Positions 8,233 to 17,812 of a stretch of DNA of 64,000 bases are shown here, piece after piece. Under the pieces are notes generated by a model that worked only from the letters and a program-made list of their open reading frames with translations, was not told the origin of the DNA and did not search any database. Source of the DNA: Bradyrhizobium sp. Ce-3 (lineage in GTDB: Bacteria > Pseudomonadota > Alphaproteobacteria > Rhizobiales > Xanthobacteraceae); contig NZ_BQUV01000004.1 in the NCBI RefSeq assembly GCF_022835695.1, positions 372,001-436,000 on the forward strand, given 5' to 3'. A program made the position numbers and the translations under genes. The stretch's first letter is position 1. The number at the start of each line of letters is the position of its first letter.

Positions 8233-9324
8233 TCAGAGATCCAGCCCGTGCGCGATGACCTTGCGCATCACATTGGGAAACGCCTCGCCGTCGAGCGTCG
8301 CCAGCGGCACCCAGCGCATGCCGTCGGGCGCACGGGTCCGCGCCGGAACTGTCGCCGTGTAGACAACGAGCTCCAGCGGGAAATGCGTGAACACGTGGGT
8401 CACGACGCCGGTCTTGCGGTGCCAGCGCGTGACGCCCTTGAGTTCCGGCGCCTGCGCCAGCGCGGCGGCATCCGCCTGGTCCGCAAGCCATTCCGATCCC
8501 GGCACCTCGGTCATGCCGCCGAGCAGGCCTTTTGCCGGGCGCGAGCGCACCAGCAGCTCGCTGCCGCGCGTCACCACGAAGGCAGCGCCGCGGCGCAGCG
8601 TGCCGGTCTTCTTCGGTGCCTTGCGCGGGAACGTCTCCTGGTCGCCGCGGGCGCGGCCTGCGCAATCGTCATTCAGCGGACACAATGCGCAGGCGGGCTT
8701 CTTCGGCGTGCAGATGGTGGCGCCGAGGTCCATCAAGGCCTGAGCACTGTCCCCCGCGCGGGACGGCCCGAGCAATGTTGCCGCCATCTGCTTGACCAAC
8801 GGCTTGGCCTGCGGCAGCGCCTCCTCGATGGCGTAGAGCCTGGTGACCACGCGCTCGATGTTGCCGTCGACCGGCATGGTGCGGCGGTCGAAGGCGATCG
8901 CGGCGATCGCCGCCGCGGTGTATGGCCCGATGCCCGGCAGCCCGCGCAGGCCCTCCTCGGTGTCCGGGAACACCCCGCCATGGTCGCCCAGCACCGCGAC
9001 CGCGCAGGCATGCAGGTTGCGCGCCCGCGAATAATAGCCGAGCCCGGCCCACATCCTGAGCACGTCGTCGAGCGAAGCGCGGCCGAGCGCGGTGACGTCG
9101 GGCCAGCGCGACACGAATTTCTCGAAATAAGGTCCGACCGCCCTGACCGTGGTCTGTTGAAGCATGATCTCCGACAGCCACACGCGATACGGATCAGCCC
9201 GCTCCCCCGCCGCCGCGCGCCACGGCAGCGTCCGTCGATGCCGGTCGTACCAGGCCAGCAGCTGCGCCGGGCGGTCGGCCTGGTGATCGGTCGGTCTGGT
9301 TTTGGCGGCCGCGCGCGAGCTCAT
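8233..9324 (-). CDS. mutY: A/G-specific adenine glycosylase
   Basis: 363 residues, usual length for MutY, which removes adenine mispaired with 8-oxoguanine. Catalytic Glu52 sits in SEIMLQQTTV. The helix-hairpin-helix is LPGIGPYTAAAI (129-140), and catalytic Asp153 is in PVDGNIERV. The [4Fe-4S] ligands follow Cx6Cx2Cx5C in the stretch starting ICTPKKPAC. A C-terminal NUDIX-like domain for 8-oxoG recognition follows (about 235-360). The gene is divergent from the DUF721 gene. Confidence 0.96.
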   Translation of the reverse strand: MSSRAAAKTRPTDHQADRPAQLLAWYDRHRRTLPWRAAAGERADPYRVWLSEIMLQQTTVRAVGPYFEKFVSRWPDVTALGRASLDDVLRMWAGLGYYSRARNLHACAVAVLGDHGGVFPDTEEGLRGLPGIGPYTAAAIAAIAFDRRTMPVDGNIERVVTRLYAIEEALPQAKPLVKQMAATLLGPSRAGDSAQALMDLGATICTPKKPACALCPLNDDCAGRARGDQETFPRKAPKKTGTLRRGAAFVVTRGSELLVRSRPAKGLLGGMTEVPGSEWLADQADAAALAQAPELKGVTRWHRKTGVVTHVFTHFPLELVVYTATVPARTRAPDGMRWVPLATLDGEAFPNVMRKVIAHGLDL

Positions 9325-9435
9325 GGACCCATCTTAAGGCAAATCTCGCGACGTGATGCCCCGGCTTGCCCCGGACATCCACGTCTTTCTTGTCCTTCCT
9401 GTCCTTGCTTATCCTCGGGCGGACACGCGGCCGCA

Positions 9436-9963
9436 ATGATGAACACGGTTTCGGCCGCGTCGCCTCCGCTCTATAACCCCCTGATGTCCAAACCCGGCCC
9501 GATCAGCGCAAAGCCCCTGTCGATCCTGCTCAGCGACGTCTTCAAGGACGCCTATGCCAAGCAGGGCTTTGCCGCGCGCGAACTGGTGACGCGCTGGACC
9601 GAGATCGCGGGCGAGCGGATCGCGGCCTATTGCGAGCCCATGAAGATCCAGTGGCCGCGGCCGGTGGAGGGCCAGCCGCAGGAGCCGGCGACCCTGGTGC
9701 TGCGGGTCGAAGGGCCGATGGCGCTGGAGATCCAGCACTCCTCCGACGTCATCCTGGAGCGGGTGAACCGCTTCTTCGGCTGGCACGCGGTCGGCCGCCT
9801 GACCATCCGCCAGGCCCCGCTCTCGCGCCGTGGCCGGGTGGCGCGGCCGCGCCCGCCCGACGCCAAGACCGTGGCCCGGGAGGCCGCAAACCTCGGCGCC
9901 GTCGAGGACGACGATCTGCGCGCGGCGCTGGCCCGGCTGGGTGCCTCGATCAAGCGAAATTGA
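9436..9963 (+). CDS. DciA-family DUF721 protein
   Basis: 175 residues from the ATG at 9436; a second in-frame ATG at 9484 (MSKPGPISAKPL) would give 159. The core has PLSILLSDVFKDAYAKQGF, ELVTRWTEIAGERIA and LVLRVEGPMALEIQH, the alpha/KH-like pattern of DUF721. Proteins of this family (DciA) act with the replicative helicase in bacteria lacking DnaC. A basic linker (RRGRVARPRP) and an acidic tail follow. Helicase loading is inferred from the family only. It precedes the dsbA-like gene by about 120 bp. Confidence 0.8.
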   Translation: MMNTVSAASPPLYNPLMSKPGPISAKPLSILLSDVFKDAYAKQGFAARELVTRWTEIAGERIAAYCEPMKIQWPRPVEGQPQEPATLVLRVEGPMALEIQHSSDVILERVNRFFGWHAVGRLTIRQAPLSRRGRVARPRPPDAKTVAREAANLGAVEDDDLRAALARLGASIKRN

Positions 9964-10084
9964 CGCTTTTCGCAGGCGCTGCCGCGAGACCCCGGCATTG
10001 CCACAATGGTCGTTTCAAGCTAGCGAAGGCTTCTTTTCGGGACCCCTTCATTGTGGCGTGAATGCGCCAATCCGGGAGCTGACC

Positions 10085-10741
10085 TTGATCATCACGCGCC
10101 GCGCCTTCACCACCGCCCTCTCGCTGACCGGGCTTGCCGCCCTCGCCGGCCTGTCGCCGCTGCGCCTGATCACGGAAGCCTTCGCGCAGACCGCCGCCGA
10201 CGTCGCCAAGCCGCAGTCGCTGCCCGACATGGGGCTCGGCCCGCAGGACGCCAAGGTAACGATCGTCGAATACGCCTCGATGACCTGCCCGCACTGCGCC
10301 AATTTCAACGAGACCGTGTTCCCGAAGATCAAGTCGACCTACATCGACTCCGGCAAGGTCCGCTACGTGTTCCGCGAATTCCCGCTCGACATCAAGGCCG
10401 CCGCCGGCTCGATGCTGGCGCGCTGCATCGCCAAGGACGACGCGCCGAAGTATTTTGCCGTGATCGACCTCCTGTTCCGCCAGCAGAACGACTGGGTGGT
10501 CAAGAACACCACCGAGACGCTGACCCGGATCGGCAAGCAGGCCGGCCTCACCCAGCAGCAGGTCGAGGACTGCCTGAAGGATCAGAAGCTGCTCGACAAG
10601 ATCGCCGCCGACCAGAAATACGCCAATGACGTGCTGAAGGTGAATTCGACGCCGACCTTCTTCGTCAACGGCGAGATGCTGAAGGGCGAGACCTCGTTCG
10701 AGGAGTTCAGCAAGCACATCGATCCGCTGCTGAAGAGCTGA
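10085..10741 (+). CDS. Tat-exported DsbA-like thiol:disulfide oxidoreductase
   Basis: 218 residues from a TTG at 10085, chosen because GGGAG (10074-10078) is six bases upstream and the N-terminus is then a clean signal peptide. TRRAFTTALSL is a twin-arginine motif, followed by a hydrophobic core ending EAFAQ. The mature part has EYASMTCPHCANFNETVF with the CPHC active site, an inserted helical domain, and NSTPTFFVNG with the cis-proline. This is a DsbA/BDB-type periplasmic protein. Whether it oxidises or isomerises disulfides cannot be read here. Confidence 0.88.
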   Translation: MIITRRAFTTALSLTGLAALAGLSPLRLITEAFAQTAADVAKPQSLPDMGLGPQDAKVTIVEYASMTCPHCANFNETVFPKIKSTYIDSGKVRYVFREFPLDIKAAAGSMLARCIAKDDAPKYFAVIDLLFRQQNDWVVKNTTETLTRIGKQAGLTQQQVEDCLKDQKLLDKIAADQKYANDVLKVNSTPTFFVNGEMLKGETSFEEFSKHIDPLLKS

Positions 10742-11085
10742 TCACGCCTTCGAGCCTGACGTCGTCGTGCTCCGCTTGCGAGTCGGGGCACGATAATTGT
10801 GGATGATTTGCGATCACGGCACGCGGCCGTCGCATTATTTCGTTGTTGAAAACCTGATTCGCCTGATGCGAATCTTCGAGGACATGCAGAGGCCACAAAA
10901 CCCTGCAAATCCCCTGTAAATCCCTTGGGAAAAGCTTGGTCGAGCGGTTGCCCTGACGCGCCCGCATCGCCATTGTCGCCGCTCATGAGAGCTGCACGCA
11001 GCTATTCACCCCAGACACCGACATTGCCTTCCATGGTATTGTCACGGCAGGGAGATTCGCGCCCAGCCAAACGAGATTTGTGTAC
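10742..11085. other. 344-bp non-coding interval upstream of smc
   Basis: No coding frame is convincing. The interval holds the smc promoter and three GANTC sites: GATTC at 10856-10860 and GAATC at 10870-10874, which are the ends of a perfect 7-bp inverted repeat (GATTCGC, 5-nt loop, GCGAATC), and GATTC at 11054-11058. GANTC is the CcrM target. Base composition is noticeably lower in GC around 10790-10930. Confidence 0.6.
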
Positions 11086-14000
11086 ATGAAGCTCACGCGC
11101 CTCCGCCTGCACGGTTTCAAGTCGTTCGTTGAACCCACCGATTTCATGATCGAGCCGGGCCTGACCGGCGTCGTCGGACCGAACGGCTGCGGCAAATCCA
11201 ATCTCGTCGAAGCGCTGCGCTGGGCGATGGGCGAGACCTCGCACAAATCGCTGCGCGCCGCCGACATGGATGCGGTGATCTTCGCGGGTTCCGGCAACCG
11301 CCCGGCGCGCAACCACGCCGAAGTCGTGATGACGATCGACAATTCCGATCGCTCGGCGCCGGCCGCGGTCAACGACAGCCAGCTGCTCGAAATCTCCCGC
11401 CGCATCGAGCGCGAGGCCGGCTCGGTCTATCGCATCAACGGCCGCGATGTCCGTGCAAGGGATGTGCAGATCCTGTTCGCCGACGCCGCCACCGGCGCGC
11501 GTTCGCCGGCCCTGGTCCACCAGGGCAAGATCGGCGAGATCATCCAGGCCAAGCCCGAGCAGCGCCGCCGCGTGCTGGAAGACGCCGCCGGCGTCGCCGG
11601 CCTGCATGCCCGCCGCCATGAGGCGGAACTGCGGCTGAAGGCGGCCGAAACCAACCTCACCCGCGTCGAGGACGTGATCGGCCAGCTCACCGGCCAGATG
11701 GAAGGCCTGAAGAAGCAGGCGCGCCAGGCGATCCGCTACCGCGAGGTCGCCGCCAAGGTGCGCAAGTCCGAAGCCATGCTGTTCCACCTGCGCTGGATCG
11801 GGGCCAATGCCGACGTCAACGACGCCGGACGGACCCATGATCTCGCGGTGCGCGAGATGGCCGAGCGCACCCAGCATCAGGCGGAAGCTGCGCGCATCCA
11901 GGCGATCCGCGCCACCGAACTGCCGGCGCTGCGCGACGCCGAGGCGCGCGCCGCCGCCGGCCTGCAGCGCCTGACCAATGCGCGCGAGATGCTCGATCGC
12001 GAGGAGCAGCGCGCCAAGGAGCGCGTCGGCGAGCTCGATCGCCGCCTCACCCAGTTCGCCCAGGACATCGCGCGCGAGCAGCAGCAGACCTCAGACGCCG
12101 ACGTCGCGCTGCAGCGGCTCGACACTGAAGACGCCGAGCTCAAGGAAGAGATCAAGTCGCGGGTCGAGAAGCGCTCCGGCGTCGACGAGCGCGTCTCCGA
12201 GGCCGAGGAGATCCTGGCCGCCACCGAGCGTCAGTTCTCCGAGCTGACCACGCAGCTCGCCGACCTCACCGCCAAGCGCAACCAGCTAGAAGCCGGCGTG
12301 CGGACGCATCGCGACCGGCTGGCGCGGCTCGATCAGGAGATCGCCAACGTCCAGGCCGAGGAAACCAAGCTCGCGCAGGAGACCGGCAATCTCGGCGATA
12401 TCGACGCGCTCGCCGCCGCCATGGAGATGGCGCAGCAGGCGCTCGCCGAATCCGAGGCGGCTGTACAGGAGGGCGAGGCGCACCACGCCGCCGCGCGGCA
12501 GACCCTGGAATCCTCCCGCAATCCGCTCGCCGAGGCCGAGAAGCGGGTGCAGCGGCTCGAGACCGAAGCCCGCACCATCTCCAAGCTCGTCACCAGCGAG
12601 ACCAAGAATCTGTGGCCGCCGATCATCGACGGCATCACGGTCGCCAAGGGTTACGAAAAGGCGATCGGCGCCGTGCTCGGCGACGACCTCGACGCGCCGG
12701 TGGATTCCTCGGCGCCGATGCGCTGGACCAATGTCGGTGAAGCCGCTGATGATCCGTCGCTGCCTGACGGCGTCGAGCGGCTGGCCGATCACGTTCAGGC
12801 GCCGCCGGAACTGGCGCGCCGTCTGGCCCAGATCGGCGTGGTGGCCAAGGAACGCGGCGCTGAGCTGGTGTCGCAGCTGAAGACCGGCCAGCGGCTGGTG
12901 TCGCTCGAAGGCGACGTCTGGCGCTGGGACGGCTTCGTTGCCGACGCCCATGCCCCGACCGGCGCCGCCCGCCGCCTCGCCGAGCGCGCCCGTCTGGTCG
13001 ACATCGAGCATGAGCTGGAACAGGCGCGGATCGATGCCGCCGCCAAGCGCCAGGCGCTCGAGACGGCTGAGGAAGAATTGCGCTCGGCATCCGCCGCCGA
13101 GGGCGCGTCGCGCGAAGCCGTGCGCGCCGCCCGTCGCGAGACCGATGCCGCGCGTGAGCGCCATGCCGCGACCGAACGCGAGATCAACCGCCACTCTGCG
13201 CGCAAATCGGCGTTGACCGAGGCGCACAGCCGCGTCGCCGCCGACCGCGCCGAAGCCGAAGCGGCGCATGAGAACGCAGTTGCCGCGCTGTCCGAACTGC
13301 CGCCGGGTGTCGAGACCGAGGCCCAGCTCGCCGCGGTTCGCGCCGAGATCGACAACCAGCGCCGTGCCGCAGCCCAGGTCCGCGCCGAAGCGCAGGCGCT
13401 CGCCCGCGAAGCCGAGCTCGCCGACCGCCGCGTACAGGCGATCGTTGCCGAACGCAACGAGTGGCAGAGCCGCAAGACCAGTGCCGCCTCGCAGGTCGGG
13501 ACCATCGAAGAGCGTATCGCCGAGGTGTCGGCGGAGCGCGAGGAACTCGCCAATGCACCGGAAGTGTTCGCCGAGAAGCGCAGCGCGCTGATCACGGAAA
13601 TCGAGCACGCCGAGGGCGATCGCCGGATCGCCGCCGATGCGCTGGCGACCGCCGAAGCCGCGATGGCCGAAACCGACCGCGTCGCCAAGGCCACGCTCGA
13701 AGCGCTCTCCTATTCCCGTGAAGCGACCGCGCGCGCCGAGGAGCGCATGGAGGGCACGCGCCGCCGCCTCGCCGACATCGAACGCGAAATCCACGACATG
13801 CTCGAGGTCGAGCCGCAGGCGGTCGTGGGCCTGGCCGAAATCGAGCCCGGCCAGGAGCTGCCGCCGGTCACGCAGGTCGAGGAAGAACTCGAGAAGCTGC
13901 GCCGCGACCGCGAGCGGCTCGGCGCCGTCAATTTGCGCGCCGAGGAAGAACTCAAGGAAGTCGAGACCCAGCACACCGCGCTGACCACCGAACGCGACGA

Positions 14001-14550
14001 CCTGGTCGAGGCGATCAAGCGGCTGCGGCAGGGCATCCAGAGCCTCAACCGCGAGGCGCGCGAGCGCCTGCTGACCTCGTTCGAGACCGTCAACAACCAC
14101 TTCAAGCGGCTGTTCACCGAGCTGTTCGGCGGCGGCGAAGCGGCATTGCATCTGATCGAGAGCGACGATCCGCTCGAAGCCGGCCTCGAGATCATCGCCA
14201 AGCCGCCCGGCAAGAAGCCGCAGACGCTGTCGCTGCTGTCAGGCGGTGAGCAGGCGCTGACGGCGCTGGCGCTGATCTTCGCGGTGTTCCTCACCAACCC
14301 GTCGCCGATCTGCGTGCTGGACGAAGTCGACGCACCGCTCGACGACCACAACGTCGAGCGGTTCTGCACCCTGCTGAACGAGATGACGTCGTCGACGGAA
14401 ACCCGCTTCATCATCATCACGCACAATCCGATCACGATGGCGCGGATGAACCGGCTGTTCGGCGTCACCATGGCCGAACGCGGCGTGTCGCAGCTGGTGT
14501 CGGTCGACCTGCAGGGCGCGGTCGACATCCTCGACCAGAACGTGGCGTAA
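11086..14550 (+). CDS. smc: Chromosome segregation SMC ATPase
   Basis: 1154 residues from the ATG at 11086; an in-frame GTG lies two codons upstream. N-terminal ATPase half: MKLTRLRLHGFKSF and Walker A GPNGCGKSN (31-39). Two long coiled-coil arms flank a hinge at about 500-650, after LVTSETKNLWPPIIDG. The C-terminal half has the signature LSLLSGGEQALTALAL and Walker B CVLDEVDAPLDDHN. SMC with ScpAB organises and segregates the chromosome. The gene stands alone, followed by a repeat and a methyltransferase gene. Confidence 0.97.
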   Translation: MKLTRLRLHGFKSFVEPTDFMIEPGLTGVVGPNGCGKSNLVEALRWAMGETSHKSLRAADMDAVIFAGSGNRPARNHAEVVMTIDNSDRSAPAAVNDSQLLEISRRIEREAGSVYRINGRDVRARDVQILFADAATGARSPALVHQGKIGEIIQAKPEQRRRVLEDAAGVAGLHARRHEAELRLKAAETNLTRVEDVIGQLTGQMEGLKKQARQAIRYREVAAKVRKSEAMLFHLRWIGANADVNDAGRTHDLAVREMAERTQHQAEAARIQAIRATELPALRDAEARAAAGLQRLTNAREMLDREEQRAKERVGELDRRLTQFAQDIAREQQQTSDADVALQRLDTEDAELKEEIKSRVEKRSGVDERVSEAEEILAATERQFSELTTQLADLTAKRNQLEAGVRTHRDRLARLDQEIANVQAEETKLAQETGNLGDIDALAAAMEMAQQALAESEAAVQEGEAHHAAARQTLESSRNPLAEAEKRVQRLETEARTISKLVTSETKNLWPPIIDGITVAKGYEKAIGAVLGDDLDAPVDSSAPMRWTNVGEAADDPSLPDGVERLADHVQAPPELARRLAQIGVVAKERGAELVSQLKTGQRLVSLEGDVWRWDGFVADAHAPTGAARRLAERARLVDIEHELEQARIDAAAKRQALETAEEELRSASAAEGASREAVRAARRETDAARERHAATEREINRHSARKSALTEAHSRVAADRAEAEAAHENAVAALSELPPGVETEAQLAAVRAEIDNQRRAAAQVRAEAQALAREAELADRRVQAIVAERNEWQSRKTSAASQVGTIEERIAEVSAEREELANAPEVFAEKRSALITEIEHAEGDRRIAADALATAEAAMAETDRVAKATLEALSYSREATARAEERMEGTRRRLADIEREIHDMLEVEPQAVVGLAEIEPGQELPPVTQVEEELEKLRRDRERLGAVNLRAEEELKEVETQHTALTTERDDLVEAIKRLRQGIQSLNREARERLLTSFETVNNHFKRLFTELFGGGEAALHLIESDDPLEAGLEIIAKPPGKKPQTLSLLSGGEQALTALALIFAVFLTNPSPICVLDEVDAPLDDHNVERFCTLLNEMTSSTETRFIIITHNPITMARMNRLFGVTMAERGVSQLVSVDLQGAVDILDQNVA

Positions 14551-14579
14551 GGCTGGCGGACGCGCACCTGCTTCCGCGC

Positions 14580-14656
14580 CGTCATTGCGAGCGCAGCGAA
14601 GCAATCCATGTCTCGGCAAGCGGCGCGGTGGATTGCATCGCTTCGCTTGCAATGAC
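14580..14656. repeat. Palindromic repeat, CGTCATTGCGAGCG family (family D)
   Basis: CGTCATTGCGAGCGCAGCG at the left end is mirrored by CGCTTCGCTTGCAATGAC on the right, and GCAATCCA by TGGATTGC inside. It lies between smc and the Rsm22-like gene, both rightward. Confidence 0.8.
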
Positions 14657-14673
14657 ATGCGATAGTGCGTCCC

Positions 14674-15639
14674 ATGACCTCTCCCGATCTTCCCGCCGAA
14701 CTGCGCGCGGCGCTCAACAGCCGCCTCGAAGGCCTGTCGCGCAGCGACGCCGCGGGCCGTGCGGCCGTGATCTCGCAGACCTATCGCGAGGGCGGCGGCT
14801 CCGCGACGATCAGGACCGAGACCGATGCGCTGGCCTACGCGCTGGCGCGGATGCCGGCGACCTATGCCGCCGTGGTGGCGAGCCTCAACGCGCTGACGGA
14901 GATCAGGCCGGACTTCGCGCCGGCGAGCCTGCTCGATGTCGGCGCCGGCCCCGGGACCGCGACCTGGGCAGCCGCAGAGACGTTCACCTCGCTCAAGGGT
15001 TTCACGCTGCTCGACGCCAACGGCGCGCTGCGGACGCTGGCCGAGGGGCTGTTTGACGGCAGCATTCGCCTGCACGACACCAACTATCAACTCGGCCAGG
15101 CCCGTGCCTTGCTCGACAAGGCCGAGCCCGCCGAACTCGTCGTCGCCAGCTACATGATCGGCGAACTGGGCGACGCCGAGCGCACGGCGCTGGCCGATGC
15201 ACTGTGGTCGAAGACCACCGACACGCTGCTGGTCGTCGAGCCCGGCACGCCGGCGGGCTACGCGCGGATCATCGCACTGCGCGCACGCCTGATCGCCGTC
15301 GGCGCGCATGTCACAGCGCCCTGCCCGCATGACGGCGGCTGCCCGCTGGTGGCGCCCGACTGGTGCCATTTCTCGCAGCGCCTGCAACGCTCGCGGGCGC
15401 ACAAGCAGGTCAAGGGCGCCGACGCTCCGTTCGAGGACGAGCGTTTCGCCTATGTGGCGTTGAGCCGCGCGCGCGTTGAGAGCAGGCCATCGCGCGTGCT
15501 GGCGCAGCCGGATGTCGGCAAGGTCGAGATCACGGCGAAGCTGTGCACGCCCGAGGGCGTATCGGTGGCGAGGATCCCGCGTCGCACCAAGGCCGAATAC
15601 GCCAGCGCCCGGCGCTGGCGCTGGGGCGACGCGGTCTAG
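14674..15639 (+). CDS. Rsm22-family ribosomal small-subunit methyltransferase-like protein
   Basis: 321 residues from the ATG at 14674. SAM-binding motif LLDVGAGPGTATWAA is at about 90-104, and a second motif LVVASYMIGEL follows. CPHDGGCPLVAPDWCHFSQR provides clustered Cys residues that in the mitochondrial Rsm22 family hold an iron-sulfur cluster. The family is tied to assembly of the ribosomal small subunit. The exact target is not known to me. The C-terminus is rich in basic residues. Confidence 0.83.
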   Translation: MTSPDLPAELRAALNSRLEGLSRSDAAGRAAVISQTYREGGGSATIRTETDALAYALARMPATYAAVVASLNALTEIRPDFAPASLLDVGAGPGTATWAAAETFTSLKGFTLLDANGALRTLAEGLFDGSIRLHDTNYQLGQARALLDKAEPAELVVASYMIGELGDAERTALADALWSKTTDTLLVVEPGTPAGYARIIALRARLIAVGAHVTAPCPHDGGCPLVAPDWCHFSQRLQRSRAHKQVKGADAPFEDERFAYVALSRARVESRPSRVLAQPDVGKVEITAKLCTPEGVSVARIPRRTKAEYASARRWRWGDAV

Positions 15640-15651
15640 ACGTCTACTTCC

Positions 15652-15768
15652 GTCGTCCCGGCGCAGGCCGGGACCATACGCCGCGGCCCGCGGAAGGGGC
15701 ACAAGCGGCGTCGGCTTTGCTCATCATCAAGATTGGTGGATTGGGTCCCGGCCTTCGCCGGGACGACG
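15652..15768. repeat. Long palindromic repeat, family B
   Basis: Begins CGTCGTCCCGGCGCAGG and ends CGCCGGGACGACG, like the element at 5313-5434, with an unrelated middle. It occupies the gap between the Rsm22-like gene and lemA. Confidence 0.85.
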
Positions 15769-15888
15769 CCATTGAACTAATTGGACACCATCACCGACCA
15801 ACGATTGCCCACCTCTTCGCGGCGGGCTGCCCTGCGCCCGATCTTGGGCTACGGTGCCGCCGTATCGTCCATCAGGAGCTGCCCCGTC

Positions 15889-16449
15889 ATGTCGACCAGC
15901 TGGATCGTTATCGGCGTCATCGTTCTTGTCGTGCTGTTTGCATTTGGCGCCTACAACCGCCTCGTCGCGCTCGGCCAGCGGGTCAGCCAGGCCTTTGCCG
16001 ACATCGACGTGCAGCTCAAGCAGCGCCACGATTTGATCCCGAATCTGGTCGAGACCGTCAAGGGCTACGCCGCGCATGAGCGCGGCACGCTCGACGACGT
16101 CATCAAGGCGCGCAATTCGGCGATCTCGGCGCAGGGACCGGCGCAGGTGTCGGCGGCAGAGAACCAGCTCTCCGGCGCGCTCGGCCGGCTGATCGCGCTG
16201 TCGGAGGCCTATCCCGACCTCAAGGCCAACGCCAATTTCCAGCAGCTCGCCTCCGAGCTGTCCGATCTCGAGAACAAGATCGCCGCCAGCCGCCGCTTCT
16301 TCAACAACGCGGTCCAGGAATACAACACCGGCATCCAGCAGATGCCGGCCGCGCTGTTCGCCGGCATGTTCGGTTTCACCCGCAAGGATTTCTTCGACCT
16401 CGGCGCCAGCCGCACGGAGGTCGAGGCGGCACCGAGCGTGAAGTTCTGA
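15889..16449 (+). CDS. LemA family protein
   Basis: 186 residues. An N-terminal membrane segment (SWIVIGVIVLVVLFAFGAY) is followed by the LemA helical bundle: NRLVALGQRVSQAFADIDVQ, then LKQRHDLIPNLVETVKGY, LSGALGRLIALSEAYPDLKAN and the RRFFNNAVQEYN motif. AGGAG at 15874-15878 supports the start. The M48 protease gene begins 34 bp later, so the two are probably one operon, a common pairing. LemA function is unsettled. Confidence 0.9.
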   Translation: MSTSWIVIGVIVLVVLFAFGAYNRLVALGQRVSQAFADIDVQLKQRHDLIPNLVETVKGYAAHERGTLDDVIKARNSAISAQGPAQVSAAENQLSGALGRLIALSEAYPDLKANANFQQLASELSDLENKIAASRRFFNNAVQEYNTGIQQMPAALFAGMFGFTRKDFFDLGASRTEVEAAPSVKF

Positions 16450-16483
16450 GGCGCAACGCGCGCCGGCGAGAGGCTGCTCCGTC

Positions 16484-17728
16484 ATGGCCGCCTATGGTCT
16501 CTACACGCATATCGCATCGAACAAGTTTCGTTCGATGCTGCTGCTCGCCGGCCTGTTCCTGCTGATCTACGTGCTGGTCTATGCCGGCGCGCTGGTCGCG
16601 GAGGTGATGATCGATAGCGGCCGTTCGGTCGACTATTACCTGGCCCGCGCCTCGCGCGACCTGGTCTCCGCGCTGCCCTGGGCGACGATCGCCGCCGCGG
16701 CCTGGATCGTGATCGCCTATTTCTTCCATCAGAAGATGATCGACGCCGTCACCGGCGGCGAGAGCGTGACGCGGCAGCAGCAGCCGCGGCTTTACAATCT
16801 GCTGGAAAATCTCTGCATCTCGCGCGGCATCCCGATGCCGAAGCTGAAGGTGATGGACAGCCCGGCACTGAACGCGTTCGCGACCGGATTGAACCGCAGC
16901 CAGTACGCCATCACGGTGACCACGGGTCTGTTGAACGCGCTTGACGACCAGGAGATCGAGGCCGTGCTCGGCCACGAGCTCACCCATATCAAGAACGGCG
17001 ACGTGCAGCTGATGGTGATCGCCGTGATCATCGCCGGCGTGGTCGGCTTCTTCGGCGAGCTGTTCTTCCGCCTGTTCACGAATCTGTCGTGGAACTCGAG
17101 CGGCGGTGGCTGGTCGTCGTCCTCTTCGCGATCGTCGTCATCCTCCTCGGATCGCGACAGCAAGGGCTCGGGCGGCGGCGCGATCGTCGTGATCATCATC
17201 GCGGTCGCGCTGATCATGCTGGCGTGGCTGTTGTCGCAGGTGGTCAAGCTCGCACTGTCGCGCTCGCGCGAATTCCTCGCCGATGCCGGATCGGTCGAGC
17301 TCACCAAGAACCCCGACGCGATGATCTCGGCGCTGCGCAAGATCGAGAACCGCGGCGAGCTGCCGGACGCCACCTCGGCGGTGATGGAACTCTGCGTCGA
17401 CAATCCGCGCGAGGGCTTTGCCGATTTGTTCGCCACCCACCCCTCGGTGAAGTCCCGGGTCGATGCGCTGGTGAAATATGCCGGCGGCCACGACCCCGGA
17501 CCGCTGGCGCTGCCGGATGAGACATCGGACGCGACGGGACCGCAGGACCAGCCGTGCGCGACAGGCGACCAGCCCCCGCCGGTGACCCACGGCCCGTGGG
17601 GCGACACGCCGCCTGCACAGCCGAACAATCCACCGCCGCTGCCGGGCGCCGGCCCCGCACAAGGACCATTGGGACCGCTGGGTCCGCTCCAGGGACCTCT
17701 TCAGGGGCCTTGGGGCCGCCACCGCTGA
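16484..17728 (+). CDS. Membrane-bound M48 family zinc metallopeptidase with Pro/Gly-rich tail
   Basis: 414 residues. Membrane segments are at about 18-42, 62-84, 183-205 and 245-265. The zinc site is GHELTHI (HExxH), and the third ligand region follows in SREFLADAG. A Ser-rich low-complexity loop (about 208-232) separates membrane segments. The C-terminal ~90 residues are Pro/Gly-rich, with GPLGPL and GPLQGPW repeats, ending GPWGRHR. Family members degrade misfolded membrane proteins. A linked lemA supports a membrane quality-control unit. The tail is longer than in HtpX. Confidence 0.9.
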   Translation: MAAYGLYTHIASNKFRSMLLLAGLFLLIYVLVYAGALVAEVMIDSGRSVDYYLARASRDLVSALPWATIAAAAWIVIAYFFHQKMIDAVTGGESVTRQQQPRLYNLLENLCISRGIPMPKLKVMDSPALNAFATGLNRSQYAITVTTGLLNALDDQEIEAVLGHELTHIKNGDVQLMVIAVIIAGVVGFFGELFFRLFTNLSWNSSGGGWSSSSSRSSSSSSDRDSKGSGGGAIVVIIIAVALIMLAWLLSQVVKLALSRSREFLADAGSVELTKNPDAMISALRKIENRGELPDATSAVMELCVDNPREGFADLFATHPSVKSRVDALVKYAGGHDPGPLALPDETSDATGPQDQPCATGDQPPPVTHGPWGDTPPAQPNNPPPLPGAGPAQGPLGPLGPLQGPLQGPWGRHR

Positions 17729-17747
17729 TCGCGCCAGCGCTTTGATC

Positions 17748-17796
17748 GGGTATGATCTTGTCGGAAAACCGCTTCGCACCTTTCCGGATCATGCCC
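17748..17796. repeat. Palindromic repeat with TATGATC/GATCATG ends (family F')
   Basis: GGGTATGATC (17748-17757) pairs with GATCATGCCC (17787-17796) apart from one mismatch. Inner CGGAAAACCG and CCTTTCCGG form a second stem. It is a diverged copy of 8166-8214, placed after the M48 protease gene. Confidence 0.75.
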
Positions 17797-17812
17797 CTAG
17801 GCTACTCAGTCC

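Noticed and set aside
12286-14151. A 621-residue open frame on the minus strand inside smc
   Set aside because: It is a mirror of GC-rich coding bias. The plus-strand frame encodes a full SMC with all motifs, and the antisense frame has no recognisable domain.
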